Below, in pieces: positions 51,162 through 59,645 of a stretch of DNA of 64,000 nucleotides; within the stretch, counting starts at the first letter, position 1; the number at the start of each line of letters is the position of its first letter. The notes beneath the pieces were generated by a model. That model did not search any database, was not told the origin of the DNA, and saw only the letters and a program-made list of their open reading frames with translations. The position numbers were made by a program, and so were the translations under genes. This stretch comes from Chthonobacter albigriseus (lineage in GTDB: Bacteria > Pseudomonadota > Alphaproteobacteria > Rhizobiales > Pleomorphomonadaceae), in assembly GCF_013839445.1 (NCBI RefSeq), contig NZ_JACDIT010000003.1, forward strand, positions 186,001 to 250,000, in the 5' to 3' direction.

Positions 51162-52856
51162 TCAGTGCGTGTCGAACACCGCCTGGTAGCGCGCCACGGC
51201 GGCTCGCGTCGCCGCCTTCTCCGCCTCGGTCGGGTTGGCCGGATCGGCCGCGATCGGCAGGCTGCCGAACTTCAAGAGGCACGCCATCAGCAGCAGCCGC
51301 GCCTTGGTCGCCGTCAGGTTCGAACCGGCGATGAAATACGGGTGCGGATCGGCAAATCCCTCCGGGCTGCCGCGTCCCACGCGCACCGACGGCAGGCCCG
51401 CGAAGATCGCCCGGTGCAGGATTCCCTGCCGCAGCTCCGACGTCGTCGAGCCGTAGGGCACCAATCCCTCCAGCACGAACCCGCCCAGCCGCCCCAGCGA
51501 AAGCTTGTGCGCCACCAAAGCCAGAAGGTCGCCTTCCGCGCCAGGATCGTCGCCGAATTCCTCGGCGGTGTAGCTGCCGTCCTTGGTGATCGAGACCGAC
51601 GGGATCGCGTCGGCCAGCAGCCGGCCGTCGGCGTCCTTCACCGCCACGGTCACCCCCGTCACCACCCCGTCGACCACCTTGGCCGCCGTCACGCTGGTGG
51701 GCAGGCTGGTCAGCTTCACATCAGAAAGGTAGGTGTGCTTGTAGGCCGGCAGGTACATCAGGAACACCGCGCCCGTATGGCTCGCCTGCCCCAGGATGCC
51801 GCCATGCCCGCCCGTTGCCACATAGCCGCCGGGACGCGCGTCCACCTTCATCACCTCGCGCGCGGCGAAGAACTGCTGCTCCTGGATCACCACCATACCC
51901 GCGCGGTTGTGCCCGTTTCCGTCCGCCCAGATGCCGGAGTGGATGTAGCGCACGCTGTCCACGATGTTCGCGGGCCCGTCCGCACTCAGCTGCCCTTGCG
52001 GCCGCTGGGCGGCGTTGCCGCAGATCGGCAGCTTGGTGTCGATCAGGAGGTTGAACCAGTAGGCGGTCTCCTCGATCTGCGGGCTTCCTTGCGTCCAGAT
52101 GATGCCGTCGTAGAGGCCGCTGTCGGCCACCGCCTGAAGGGCGTTGGTGGCCCGCGCCAACGCCGGCCGCGGCGGCGACTGCGCCAGGTGGAACGGCTTG
52201 TAGGCGAAGAAGTCGTGCCCCATACGCTCCGGCGGAATCTCGCCATCGCCCACGTCAGCGCGCTCGGCGGCCGTTAGTCCCTTGGTGAAGCCGCCCGGCG
52301 GCAGGCCACGGTAGAACGACACCTCCGCCATCGACGAGATCACGTTGGCGACGCCGTCCATCGACACCGACAGCCGGTCGATCTCCTCGAAGCTGCGCGA
52401 GCCGTCCGGGAAGAAGCCTTGCCGCGCCAGCGCGCTGCCCGGCGCCACGCACTCTTCCTCCCAAGGCGAGCCGTCCTTCTGCACCGCCATATAGGGCAGC
52501 GGATAGAGCCCATCCGCCGGATCGAGCCGCACCTCGTAGACCGCCTTGTCGTCGGCCGACATCCGCTCGCGGCTGAACACGCCGTCCGCGCCGATATAGC
52601 CGTCCGGCGGCCCGTAGAGATCGGCCGCGTCCTTCTCCAGGGGGTGCGCGCTGAACTGCTCCACGTAGACCGTCGCGGGCGCCGCCAGCCGTTGCGGCCG
52701 CAGCGCGTCGAAGGCGGCCGGCGAGCCGTCCGGGTTGGGCCGCGGGTCGAGCCCGTGGCGAGTCCGCGCCTTGTTGGAGGTCACCAGCGGCGGCGTGTTC
52801 TGGATCGTGGCGGTCGGGCCGGCCACATGCGCGATGCGCACCTTGGGTCTGGTCAT
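51162..52856 (-). CDS. Long asparaginase-like protein with altered motifs
   Basis: A 564-residue protein of the asparaginase fold. The N-terminus (RIAHVAGPTATIQNTP) corresponds to the usual TGGTI block. DGIIWTQGSPQIEETAYWF aligns with the second block (HGTDTLEETA), but the Thr-Asp pair is replaced by Pro-Gln. The third part, PICGNAAQRPQGQLSADGPANI, is well kept. The protein is far longer than typical enzymes (~330), with an extra N-terminal insert (residues ~45-220). It lies 23 nt after fmdA, so probably cotranscribed. Amidohydrolase activity is likely but unproven; the substrate may not be Asn. Confidence 0.7.
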   Translation of the reverse strand: MTRPKVRIAHVAGPTATIQNTPPLVTSNKARTRHGLDPRPNPDGSPAAFDALRPQRLAAPATVYVEQFSAHPLEKDAADLYGPPDGYIGADGVFSRERMSADDKAVYEVRLDPADGLYPLPYMAVQKDGSPWEEECVAPGSALARQGFFPDGSRSFEEIDRLSVSMDGVANVISSMAEVSFYRGLPPGGFTKGLTAAERADVGDGEIPPERMGHDFFAYKPFHLAQSPPRPALARATNALQAVADSGLYDGIIWTQGSPQIEETAYWFNLLIDTKLPICGNAAQRPQGQLSADGPANIVDSVRYIHSGIWADGNGHNRAGMVVIQEQQFFAAREVMKVDARPGGYVATGGHGGILGQASHTGAVFLMYLPAYKHTYLSDVKLTSLPTSVTAAKVVDGVVTGVTVAVKDADGRLLADAIPSVSITKDGSYTAEEFGDDPGAEGDLLALVAHKLSLGRLGGFVLEGLVPYGSTTSELRQGILHRAIFAGLPSVRVGRGSPEGFADPHPYFIAGSNLTATKARLLLMACLLKFGSLPIAADPANPTEAEKAATRAAVARYQAVFDTH

Positions 52857-52879
52857 CGTCGGTGTATCCGGGCTGGCGA

Positions 52880-53821
52880 TCAGGTCGGAATGAGTGATTT
52901 CTCAAGCATCACGTGGATGCCCTTGACGCCGTTCACCGTCTGCGTGACGCGGAGGTCCGCCGCCAGGCTGCAGAGCATGTAGGCGTCCTCCCGGCTGAGG
53001 CTGGATTTCTCGGTGATCAGGCTGATCATGTCGCGCAGCGCGACCTTCGCGCACTCGTCCAGGCTCGGATCCAGGCCCATCGTGATGTAGTGGGTGGACG
53101 ACTCCGCACGCGGCCGGGCCAGGGACATGTCTTCGTGCAGGATGAACTGGAACGTGCCGGTCAGCGCCGTTTCGATCGCCGTCACGTTCACCTCGCCGTC
53201 GCCCTGCGCACCGTGCCCGTCGCCGCAGGAGAACAGGCCGCCCTCGGCGAACACCGGCAGGTAGAGCGTGGTCCCGGCTACCAGTTCCTTGTTGTCCAGG
53301 TTGCCGCCGTAGGGCTGCGGTGGCGCCGAGGAAACCGCCCCCCAGGCCGGCGGCGGCGCCAATCCCATCACGCCGAAGAACGGCTTCAGCGGCAGCTTCA
53401 TCCCCCAGGGCAGCGTGCCGGTCATCGCCTCCGCGTCCAGCGGGATCACGTGGTAGGTCACCTCGTCGAAGTCGTAGGGCAGCGTGCCGAGCGTCGGGAT
53501 GATCACGTTGAAGCCCCAGTCCTGGAACAGCTTCACGTCCAGGATCCGCACCTCCAGCACCATCCCGGGCTTGGCACCCTCGACGTAGACCGGACCCGTC
53601 AGGATGTGCGGCCCGAGCTTGGGCGGCACGTGCTTGTGCACCTCCAGCACCTCGGGCGGAATGTGGAAGCCGCCGTCCGGCGGCAGGTGCTCCGGCGCGC
53701 CGGTCACGGTGTCGATGGTCACCGTGTCGCCGCTCTTGATCCGGATCTTGGGCTCCAGCGCTGCGTCGAAGAAGCCCCAGTGGCAGGTGGACGCGCCGGC
53801 AGCCAGGTGATGGTCGGTCAT
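52880..53821 (-). CDS. fmdA: Acetamidase/formamidase (FmdA/AmdA family)
   Basis: A 313-residue metal-dependent amidase that releases ammonia from formamide or acetamide; unrelated in fold to AmiF at the left edge. Family features are LGPHILTGPVYVEGAKPGM, FFGVMGLAP, LFSCGDGHGAQGDGEVN and the C-terminal RVTQTVNGVKGIHVML. AAGGATC precedes the ATG at 53821. It begins a two-gene operon with the asparaginase-like gene. The window therefore encodes two unrelated formamide-type hydrolases. Confidence 0.9.
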   Translation of the reverse strand: MTDHHLAAGASTCHWGFFDAALEPKIRIKSGDTVTIDTVTGAPEHLPPDGGFHIPPEVLEVHKHVPPKLGPHILTGPVYVEGAKPGMVLEVRILDVKLFQDWGFNVIIPTLGTLPYDFDEVTYHVIPLDAEAMTGTLPWGMKLPLKPFFGVMGLAPPPAWGAVSSAPPQPYGGNLDNKELVAGTTLYLPVFAEGGLFSCGDGHGAQGDGEVNVTAIETALTGTFQFILHEDMSLARPRAESSTHYITMGLDPSLDECAKVALRDMISLITEKSSLSREDAYMLCSLAADLRVTQTVNGVKGIHVMLEKSLIPT

Positions 53822-54186
53822 GTCTGATCCTTCAGGCGCGCACAAACATGCGCCAGCGCGCACGATCGGAACGCAGCCGGTGTTGGCCCGCGTGGGGAGT
53901 GAGGCGATGTGTCGGGATCGCGGAACGGGACGACGCGACGGCCGTGCAGCCGCCTCCCTCGTCCAGACCGGCCCGGCGGCGGCGAAAGCTGGCGCCCGCC
54001 CGGGCATGTCCCCTGGCCCGGTAGCGATCCGGACCGACCGCTGAATGGTGCGATGCGGCACCCACCCTGTCAAGATGAATTAGCTGAATATTCATCCAAT
54101 CCCGAGCCGTCCGGATCGGTTCGTCGCTTCGAACGCGGCTACACGCGACCGGCGCAGCTGCGCCGCGGCCGCTGCGCCGCCCCGCT
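53822..54186. promoter_or_regulatory. Divergent control region upstream of fmdA
   Basis: This 365-nt stretch is without a gene. The AT-rich part has an inverted repeat GATGAAT (54074-54080) with ATTCATC (54090-54096), spaced nine bases, that includes the perfect palindrome TGAATATTCA (54085-54094). It is a plausible operator or part of a promoter for fmdA. The remaining DNA is GC-rich with no recognised site. Confidence 0.4.
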
Positions 54187-54230
54187 CCGTCATCCAACCG
54201 TCACGCTGCCGTCATCTGCGCTTCACGGCG
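54187..54230 (+). promoter_or_regulatory. Tandem PHO box (PhoB-binding site)
   Basis: Three 11-bp direct repeats stand in exact phase: CCGTCATCCAA (54187-54197), CCGTCACGCTG (54198-54208) and CCGTCATCTGC (54209-54219), with a weaker fourth (GCTTCACGGCG, 54220-54230). The 7-bp core C(C/T)GTCA(T/C) every 11 bp is the PhoB half-site pattern. It lies 46-89 nt before the ATG of the secreted phytase-like gene. This strongly suggests induction under phosphate starvation. Confidence 0.8.
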
Positions 54231-54275
54231 GGCGCCGAAGAACGCATGTCTCTTCCTCGCGATCGGAGTTCATCC

Positions 54276-56471
54276 ATGCGATTCCCCCTGGCCGGCGGCC
54301 TCCTGGCAGCACTGCTCGCGTCCACCAGCCTCGGCGCCGAAGCAGCCGAGATGTTCAACCGCGTCTCCAGCTTCGAAACGACGCTGAACCTCTCCGAGGC
54401 CGACCGCGGCTCCGAATCCGTGGCCGAGATCATCAGCGCCACGGAAGACGGGATGACGCTGGTCTACACCGACAGCCCGCAGAAGGGCCTTGGCTTCGTC
54501 GACATCGCCGACCCCTCCGCACCGAAGGCCGGCGGCTTCGTCAAGCTGGAAGGCGAGCCCACGTCCGTGAAGGTCGTCGGCGGCAAGGCACTGGTCGGCG
54601 TCGTCACCTCAGCGTCCAAGACCGCGCCGTCCGGCCACCTCGCGGTGGTCGACATCGCGACGAAGACCGTGGAATCCAATTGCGACCTCGGCGGCCAGCC
54701 CGACTCGGTCGCCGTCGCTCCCGACAAGAGCGTGATGGCCATCGCCATCGAGAACGAGCGCGACGAGGATCTCAACGAGGGCAAGATCCCGCAGCTTCCC
54801 GCCGGCTCTCTGGCGGTGCTCACGCTGAAGGACGGGCTGCCGGACTGCGCGACCCTCAAGCAGGTCGACATGACCGGCCTCGCAGCCGTCGCCGGCGATG
54901 ATCCGGAGCCCGAGTTCGTCTCCATCAACGGCCTCAACGAAGCCGTGGTGACGATCCAAGAGAACAACCATATCGCTATCGTCGACCTCGCCGCCGCCAA
55001 GGTCACCGCCCACTTCTCCGCCGGCGCCGTGGACCTGAAGGACATCGACACCAAGAAGGACGGCCGCATCGACCTTTCCGGCGCCATCGATGGCGCGCTC
55101 CGCGAACCCGATGGTGCGGTCTGGATCGACGACAACCGCTTCGCCACCGCCAACGAGGGCGACTACGAGGGCGGCTCGCGCGGCTTCACCATCTGGAACA
55201 AGAACGGCACGGTCGCCTACGAAGCCGGCGCGTCCCTGGAACACGCCGCCATCGCGATCGGCCACTACAACGACAAGCGCAACAAGAAGGGCATCGAGAT
55301 CGAAGGTGTCGAGGCCGGCACCTACGGCGACGATCGCCTGATCTTCGTAGGGTCAGAGCGCGCGTCCCTCGTCGCCGTCTACAAGGACACCGGCGGGGCG
55401 CCGGAGCTCGTCCAGTTGCTCCCTTCCGGCATCGGCCCCGAGGGTCTCCTCGCCCTGCCCGGCCGCAACCTTTTCGTCACCGCCAACGAGACCGACCTCG
55501 TGGAGGACGGCGGCGTGCGCGCCCATGTCATGATCTACGCCCGCGGCGAAGGACCGGCCTCCTACCCGACCCTCGTGGCGGATAACACCGCAGGCAAGCC
55601 GATCCCCTTCGGCGCGCTTTCCGGCCTTGCCGCAGATACCACGACGGCGGGCAGGCTTTACGCCGTCACCGACAGCGTCTTCGCCGCCGCCCCACGGATC
55701 CTGACGATCGATGCCACCCGGACCCCGGCCGCGATCACCGCCGAGGCGCTCGTGATCCGTGCCGGCGCGCCGGCGGAAAAGCTCGACCTGGAGGGCATCG
55801 CCACCCGCCCGGCCGGCGGCTTCTGGCTTGCCTCCGAGGGACACGTCAAGAACGAGCTCAAGAACCTGCTGCTGAAGGTTGCCGCGGACGGCGCGATCGA
55901 GGAGGAGATCGAACTCCCCGCCGACCTCGTCGCCGGCATGACCAGCAACGGCCTTGAAGGCGTCGCCGTTGTCGGTGATGGGGATGCGGAAACCGTCTGG
56001 CTCGCCGTCCAGCGCGAATGGAAGGGCGACCCCGAAGGCCAGGTGATGCTCCTCGCCTACACCCCCGCCACCAAGGCCTGGGGCGTGGTGCGCTATCCCC
56101 TGGAGAAGGCGGCTGACGGGGCTTGGGTCGGCCTCTCCGAGATCACCGCGGTCGGCGACAAGCTGGTCCTCATCGAGCGCGACAACCAGATCGGCAGCAA
56201 GGCCGCGCTCAAGGTACTTACCGAAGTCTCGCTGGCCGGTCTCCAGCCGGCCCCGGTCGGCGCCACCGACATCCCGCTCGTCGAGAAGCGCATCGTCCGC
56301 GACCTGATCCCCGACCTTGCGGCTACCAACGGCTACATCCTCGACAAGGTCGAGGGCTTCGCGGTCGACCCGGCCGGCGAGGCCTACGTCGTCACCGACA
56401 ACGACGGCACGGACGACTCCTCCGGCGAGACCCTCTTCCTGAAGATCGGCCGGGAATTCGCCGCCCGCTGA
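54276..56471 (+). CDS. Secreted phytase/esterase-like beta-propeller protein
   Basis: A 731-residue exported protein with a Sec signal (MRFPLAGGLLAALLASTSLGAEA, cleavage near residue 23). The N-terminal ~400 residues look like a beta-propeller with choice-of-anchor/LVIVD-type repeats (FVDIADPSAPKAGGF, SGHLAVVDIATKT, ANEGDYEGGSRGFTIW). Residues ~430-725 resemble the 'esterase-like activity of phytase' domain (LDLEGIATRPAGGFWLASEG, NGLEGVAV, AYVVTDNDGTDDSSGET). The start at 54276 has CGGAG. With the PHO box upstream, a phosphate-releasing phosphoesterase is the best guess; the substrate is unknown. Confidence 0.8.
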   Translation: MRFPLAGGLLAALLASTSLGAEAAEMFNRVSSFETTLNLSEADRGSESVAEIISATEDGMTLVYTDSPQKGLGFVDIADPSAPKAGGFVKLEGEPTSVKVVGGKALVGVVTSASKTAPSGHLAVVDIATKTVESNCDLGGQPDSVAVAPDKSVMAIAIENERDEDLNEGKIPQLPAGSLAVLTLKDGLPDCATLKQVDMTGLAAVAGDDPEPEFVSINGLNEAVVTIQENNHIAIVDLAAAKVTAHFSAGAVDLKDIDTKKDGRIDLSGAIDGALREPDGAVWIDDNRFATANEGDYEGGSRGFTIWNKNGTVAYEAGASLEHAAIAIGHYNDKRNKKGIEIEGVEAGTYGDDRLIFVGSERASLVAVYKDTGGAPELVQLLPSGIGPEGLLALPGRNLFVTANETDLVEDGGVRAHVMIYARGEGPASYPTLVADNTAGKPIPFGALSGLAADTTTAGRLYAVTDSVFAAAPRILTIDATRTPAAITAEALVIRAGAPAEKLDLEGIATRPAGGFWLASEGHVKNELKNLLLKVAADGAIEEEIELPADLVAGMTSNGLEGVAVVGDGDAETVWLAVQREWKGDPEGQVMLLAYTPATKAWGVVRYPLEKAADGAWVGLSEITAVGDKLVLIERDNQIGSKAALKVLTEVSLAGLQPAPVGATDIPLVEKRIVRDLIPDLAATNGYILDKVEGFAVDPAGEAYVVTDNDGTDDSSGETLFLKIGREFAAR

Positions 56472-56490
56472 CGTCAGTCGAGGGCAACAG

Positions 56491-56525
56491 AAAAGGGCGG
56501 GTCCGAAACCGGGCCCGCCTTTCTT
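56491..56525. terminator. Bidirectional terminator between phytase-like and reductase genes
   Basis: GGCGGGTCC (56496-56504) pairs with GGGCCCGCC (56511-56519), with one G-T pair and loop GAAACC. TTTCTT follows on the plus strand, and AAAA lies on the other side for the minus-strand gene ending at 56543. It can terminate both converging genes. Confidence 0.85.
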
Positions 56526-56542
56526 CACGTCTGCAGCCGCGT

Positions 56543-57373
56543 TCAGAACGTCGCGGTCATCGGGTTCGGCCCGATCCGCCCGTCGGGGGCATCCAGCGCC
56601 GCGATCCGCGCCAGGTCGTCCTTGTCCAGCGTGAACCCGAACACGTCGAAGTTCTCGCGGATCCGGCTCGGCGTCACCGACTTCGGGATCACCACCAGGC
56701 CGTTGTCGATGTGCCAGCGGATGATTGTCTGCGCCGGCGTCTTGCCGTGCTTCTTTGCGATCTCGCCGATCACCGGATCCGCCAGCAGCTTGCCCTGCCC
56801 CAGCGGGCTCCACGATTCCGTGACGATCCCGCGCTCGGCGTGGGCCCTGCGAAGCGCATGCTGCTGGAAGCGAGGATGGACCTCGATCTGGTTGATCACC
56901 GGCTTGACGCCCGTCTCCTCGATGATCCGGTCCAGGTGCTCCACCTCGAAGTTAGAAACGCCGATCGATCGAACCCGGCCCTCGGCCTGCAGCCGGCCGA
57001 GCGCGCGCCATGTATCCACGAACTGACCACGGCGCGGCGCCGGCCAGTGGATCAGGTAGAGGTCGACGTAAGCGAGGCCGAGCCGCGTCAGGCTGTCGTC
57101 CAGCGCCTTCAGGGTGCTGTCGAACCCCTGGCTGTCGTTCCACACCTTGGTCGTCACGAACACGTCGTCGCGCGGCAGCCCCGCGGCACGAAGACCCTGG
57201 CCGACGCCCTCCTCGTTACCGTAGATCGCGGCCGTGTCGACATGCCGATAACCGGTTGCAAGAGCCGCCTGGACCGCGGCAGCAGCGCCGTCGTTCGGCG
57301 TCTGCCAGACGCCAAGCCCGACCTGCGGGATGCTGTTTCCGTCATGCAGGGAAACGAATGGCTGATCCTTCAC
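56543..57373 (-). CDS. Aldo/keto reductase
   Basis: A 276-residue NADPH-dependent reductase of the AKR5-type (2,5-diketogluconate reductase-like). The catalytic tetrad is present: Asp in HVDTAAIYGNEEGVG, the Tyr in the same segment, Lys in VFVTTKVWN and His in LYLIHWPAP. The start is GTG at 57373 with GGAGAG upstream; longer frames begin in less plausible sequence. It probably detoxifies aldehydes or reduces keto-sugars. Confidence 0.9.
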   Translation of the reverse strand: MKDQPFVSLHDGNSIPQVGLGVWQTPNDGAAAAVQAALATGYRHVDTAAIYGNEEGVGQGLRAAGLPRDDVFVTTKVWNDSQGFDSTLKALDDSLTRLGLAYVDLYLIHWPAPRRGQFVDTWRALGRLQAEGRVRSIGVSNFEVEHLDRIIEETGVKPVINQIEVHPRFQQHALRRAHAERGIVTESWSPLGQGKLLADPVIGEIAKKHGKTPAQTIIRWHIDNGLVVIPKSVTPSRIRENFDVFGFTLDKDDLARIAALDAPDGRIGPNPMTATF

Positions 57374-58278
57374 GAAACTCTCCTTCGGACGATCTGATTG
57401 GCACGCTCGCCGGCAACGCGCTGCACCGGCGCGAGGATAGCCGGCCGCAGGCGCGGGCCGGAAGCGGCATCTGGAAATCGCCCCCGGCAGACGAAGGCAA
57501 AGACCCCGGTCACGCAACCCCTGCCATGCCGCGAGGTTCCGTCGCCCACCGTCCCAAAGAGTGGCCACACCTCCGTTCCTGCTGCGATTGGGTTAGGCTT
57601 CCGCCGGTTCGACCCGGTCTGGTCACCGGTGGCGAGGCAGTCGCAGTGATCACCGGCGAGGTAGAAGAGCATCCCACGGCCCTTGAAGCGCGCCGGGCCC
57701 TTCCACGAAGCGGACCGGACAACCGATGGCGATGTCCAGTTCGTAGGCCGTGCGCAGCGTGATGAAGAACCGGCCCGTTCGGACCATGAGCTTCGCGGCA
57801 TCGTGCAGGTCGAACATCGCCTGGCGACCGGAATAGCCGTTCGGCGGCCAGCATCGGGTTTCCGGCTTAGCGGATGAACGGCCCAAAGTCCGGGGCGGAA
57901 ACGCCGGCGGTCTACGTCCAGTCGTCCCCAGCGACGGGCCGCACACCCCTGTAGTCGGTCTTGCGCGAAACCGCCGCCTCGCCGGATTCTTCCTTCGGCG
58001 ACGACATGCGATCGTTCACGGCTGTCTTGTTCTGCGCAAAGCGACGCGAAACCCTTCCGTCAACGTATAGCGGTGTGTACGATAGTTGTTGTCCGATAGT
58101 TTCTTTTAACGATAGAAGTACATCGCTTTCGGTTTACTGAGGTATGACAAGCGATCACTTCTGCGGCCGGAAACCCATGAAACTCGCCGCAACCGCGGAC
58201 CTTTGCGGCTGAAACGTTAGGCAGCGCCAGGCTTGGCGCCGCTGTCCTTCGCCGGCAAACGGAGGGAGACGGAACAAG
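57374..58278. other. 905-nt stretch without a convincing gene, upstream of a LacI regulator
   Basis: No open frame here has both a good start and a recognisable family. The most protein-like piece is on the minus strand at about 57650-57817 (MFDLHDAAKLMVRTGRFFITL...), which seems to continue in another frame as GRGMLFYLAGDHCDCLATG; this may be a frameshifted remnant. Close to the LacI gene the DNA is AT-rich, with three direct CGATAG repeats at 58080-58085, 58094-58099 and 58110-58115, possible operator half-sites. The rest shows nothing. Confidence 0.5.
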
Positions 58279-59406
58279 TTGTCAGAACGGGTGACGATCG
58301 CGGATGTTGCACGGCGCGCCGGGGTCGCGATCAGCTCGGTGTCGAGCGCGCTTAATGACCGGTCGGGCGTGTCGGAGGAGACCCGTCGGCGCATCCGCCT
58401 AGCGGCCGACGAGCTTGGTTACGTCGCGTCCATCCGCGGCCGCAGTCTCTCGTCGGACAGGGCCTATGCCGTAGGCCTGATCGTCCGGCGTGCGCCCGCC
58501 GCCTTTGATCGCGATTCCCTGCTTCCGGCCTTCGTCGGCGGCGTCCAATCGATGCTCGAAACGCGCGGCTATGTGCTCGTGCTGCTGGGCGGCGCGCCGG
58601 TCGACGACAAGCTGCAGGGGTTTCGCCGGTTGATGGCGGATCGGCGCGTCGATGGCGTCCTGCTCCAGGATATCCGGCACAACGATCCGCGCATACCCGG
58701 GCTCCTCGATATCGGCCTGCCCGCGGTCGGAATCGATGCCCATTCAGACGGTTTTCCGTTCCCCGTGGTTCACCAGGACTGCAATGCCGCGATCCGCACC
58801 CTCGCACGGACGCTCGTCGAGGCCGGCCACGGCCGGATCGCCTATCTGACGGGTCCTCGGCCGCATGTCCGCAGCTGGCGTACGCGCATGCTCTGGCGGG
58901 AAGCGCTGCGCGACTACGGCGTCGTCATAGATCCCGTCGTCGAGGGCGATGGCAGCTTCGAGGACGGCGAGCGGGCCGCGGAACAGCTAATGGCCGGGCG
59001 GGAGCCTCCCACCGCCGTCGTGGCTGCCAGCGACGCCGCCGCGCTGGGTTTCGCCCGCCGCGCAAGGGCGCTCGGCTTCCGCATTCCCCAGGACGTCTCG
59101 ATCGTCGGCTTCGATGGTGTGCCGGCCGGCCGCGTCCTCGACCCGACCCTGACCACGGTGCGGACGTCACCGTTCCTGATCGGCGCGAAGGCGGCGGCAT
59201 TGCTTCTGGAAAGCCTCGGCGAACGGAAGCTGCCGGACGTGCCGCTGCCGCCGGCCGAGATCGAACCCGGCGGCACCATCGGTCCCTCACGCAACCGCGA
59301 ACGACCCGCACCGCCGCCACCGCCGACGGCGCTTGAGTGCGACCCGATCGCCGGCACCCTGAACATGCTGGTGTCCAGGGCTGAAGGCTCGGACACGGCC
59401 TTCTGA
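58279..59406 (+). CDS. LacI-family transcriptional regulator
   Basis: A 375-residue repressor. The N-terminal helix-turn-helix is VTIADVARRAGVAISSVSSALND (residues 5-27), with a hinge ending LSSDRAYAVGLIV, and then a sugar-binding-like effector domain (PVVHQDCNAAIRTLARTLVEAGH, VVAASDAAALGFARRARALG). The start is probably TTG at 58279, with GGAGGGAG upstream; GTG at 58291 is the alternative. Its own target would be an importer, of which only a remnant follows. Confidence 0.88.
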   Translation: MSERVTIADVARRAGVAISSVSSALNDRSGVSEETRRRIRLAADELGYVASIRGRSLSSDRAYAVGLIVRRAPAAFDRDSLLPAFVGGVQSMLETRGYVLVLLGGAPVDDKLQGFRRLMADRRVDGVLLQDIRHNDPRIPGLLDIGLPAVGIDAHSDGFPFPVVHQDCNAAIRTLARTLVEAGHGRIAYLTGPRPHVRSWRTRMLWREALRDYGVVIDPVVEGDGSFEDGERAAEQLMAGREPPTAVVAASDAAALGFARRARALGFRIPQDVSIVGFDGVPAGRVLDPTLTTVRTSPFLIGAKAAALLLESLGERKLPDVPLPPAEIEPGGTIGPSRNRERPAPPPPPTALECDPIAGTLNMLVSRAEGSDTAF

Positions 59407-59580
59407 GCGGTCAACGAGGCGTTCCAGCAACGCCATCCGGGTGTCCGTCTCCGCTACTCGAGCGTCACCCACGATCAATTCATGGAGCTCCGGGCCGCGG
59501 AACCGGCGCACCACCGGCTGGACAACGCTACCGCCATCAAGAGGATCGAGGGTATCTACCGCGTCTTCTGCGCACGGCGG
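59407..59580 (+). pseudogene. Remnant of an extracellular solute-binding protein gene
   Basis: Directly after the LacI stop, in the same frame, the DNA codes AVNEAFQQRHPGVRLRYSSV, which resembles the start of a sugar-binding lipoprotein (F..RHPGV.L.Y..). It continues with HDQFMELRAAEP and then turns into Arg-rich nonsense. No signal peptide or start codon precedes it. It looks like the scar of a deleted ABC importer that the LacI regulator once controlled. Confidence 0.4.
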
Positions 59581-59645
59581 ACGCGAAGATCGGCTTCGCG
59601 CGGCTCGACCGATTCCCGGACAGAACACCGCGCAGGGCCTTTCGA

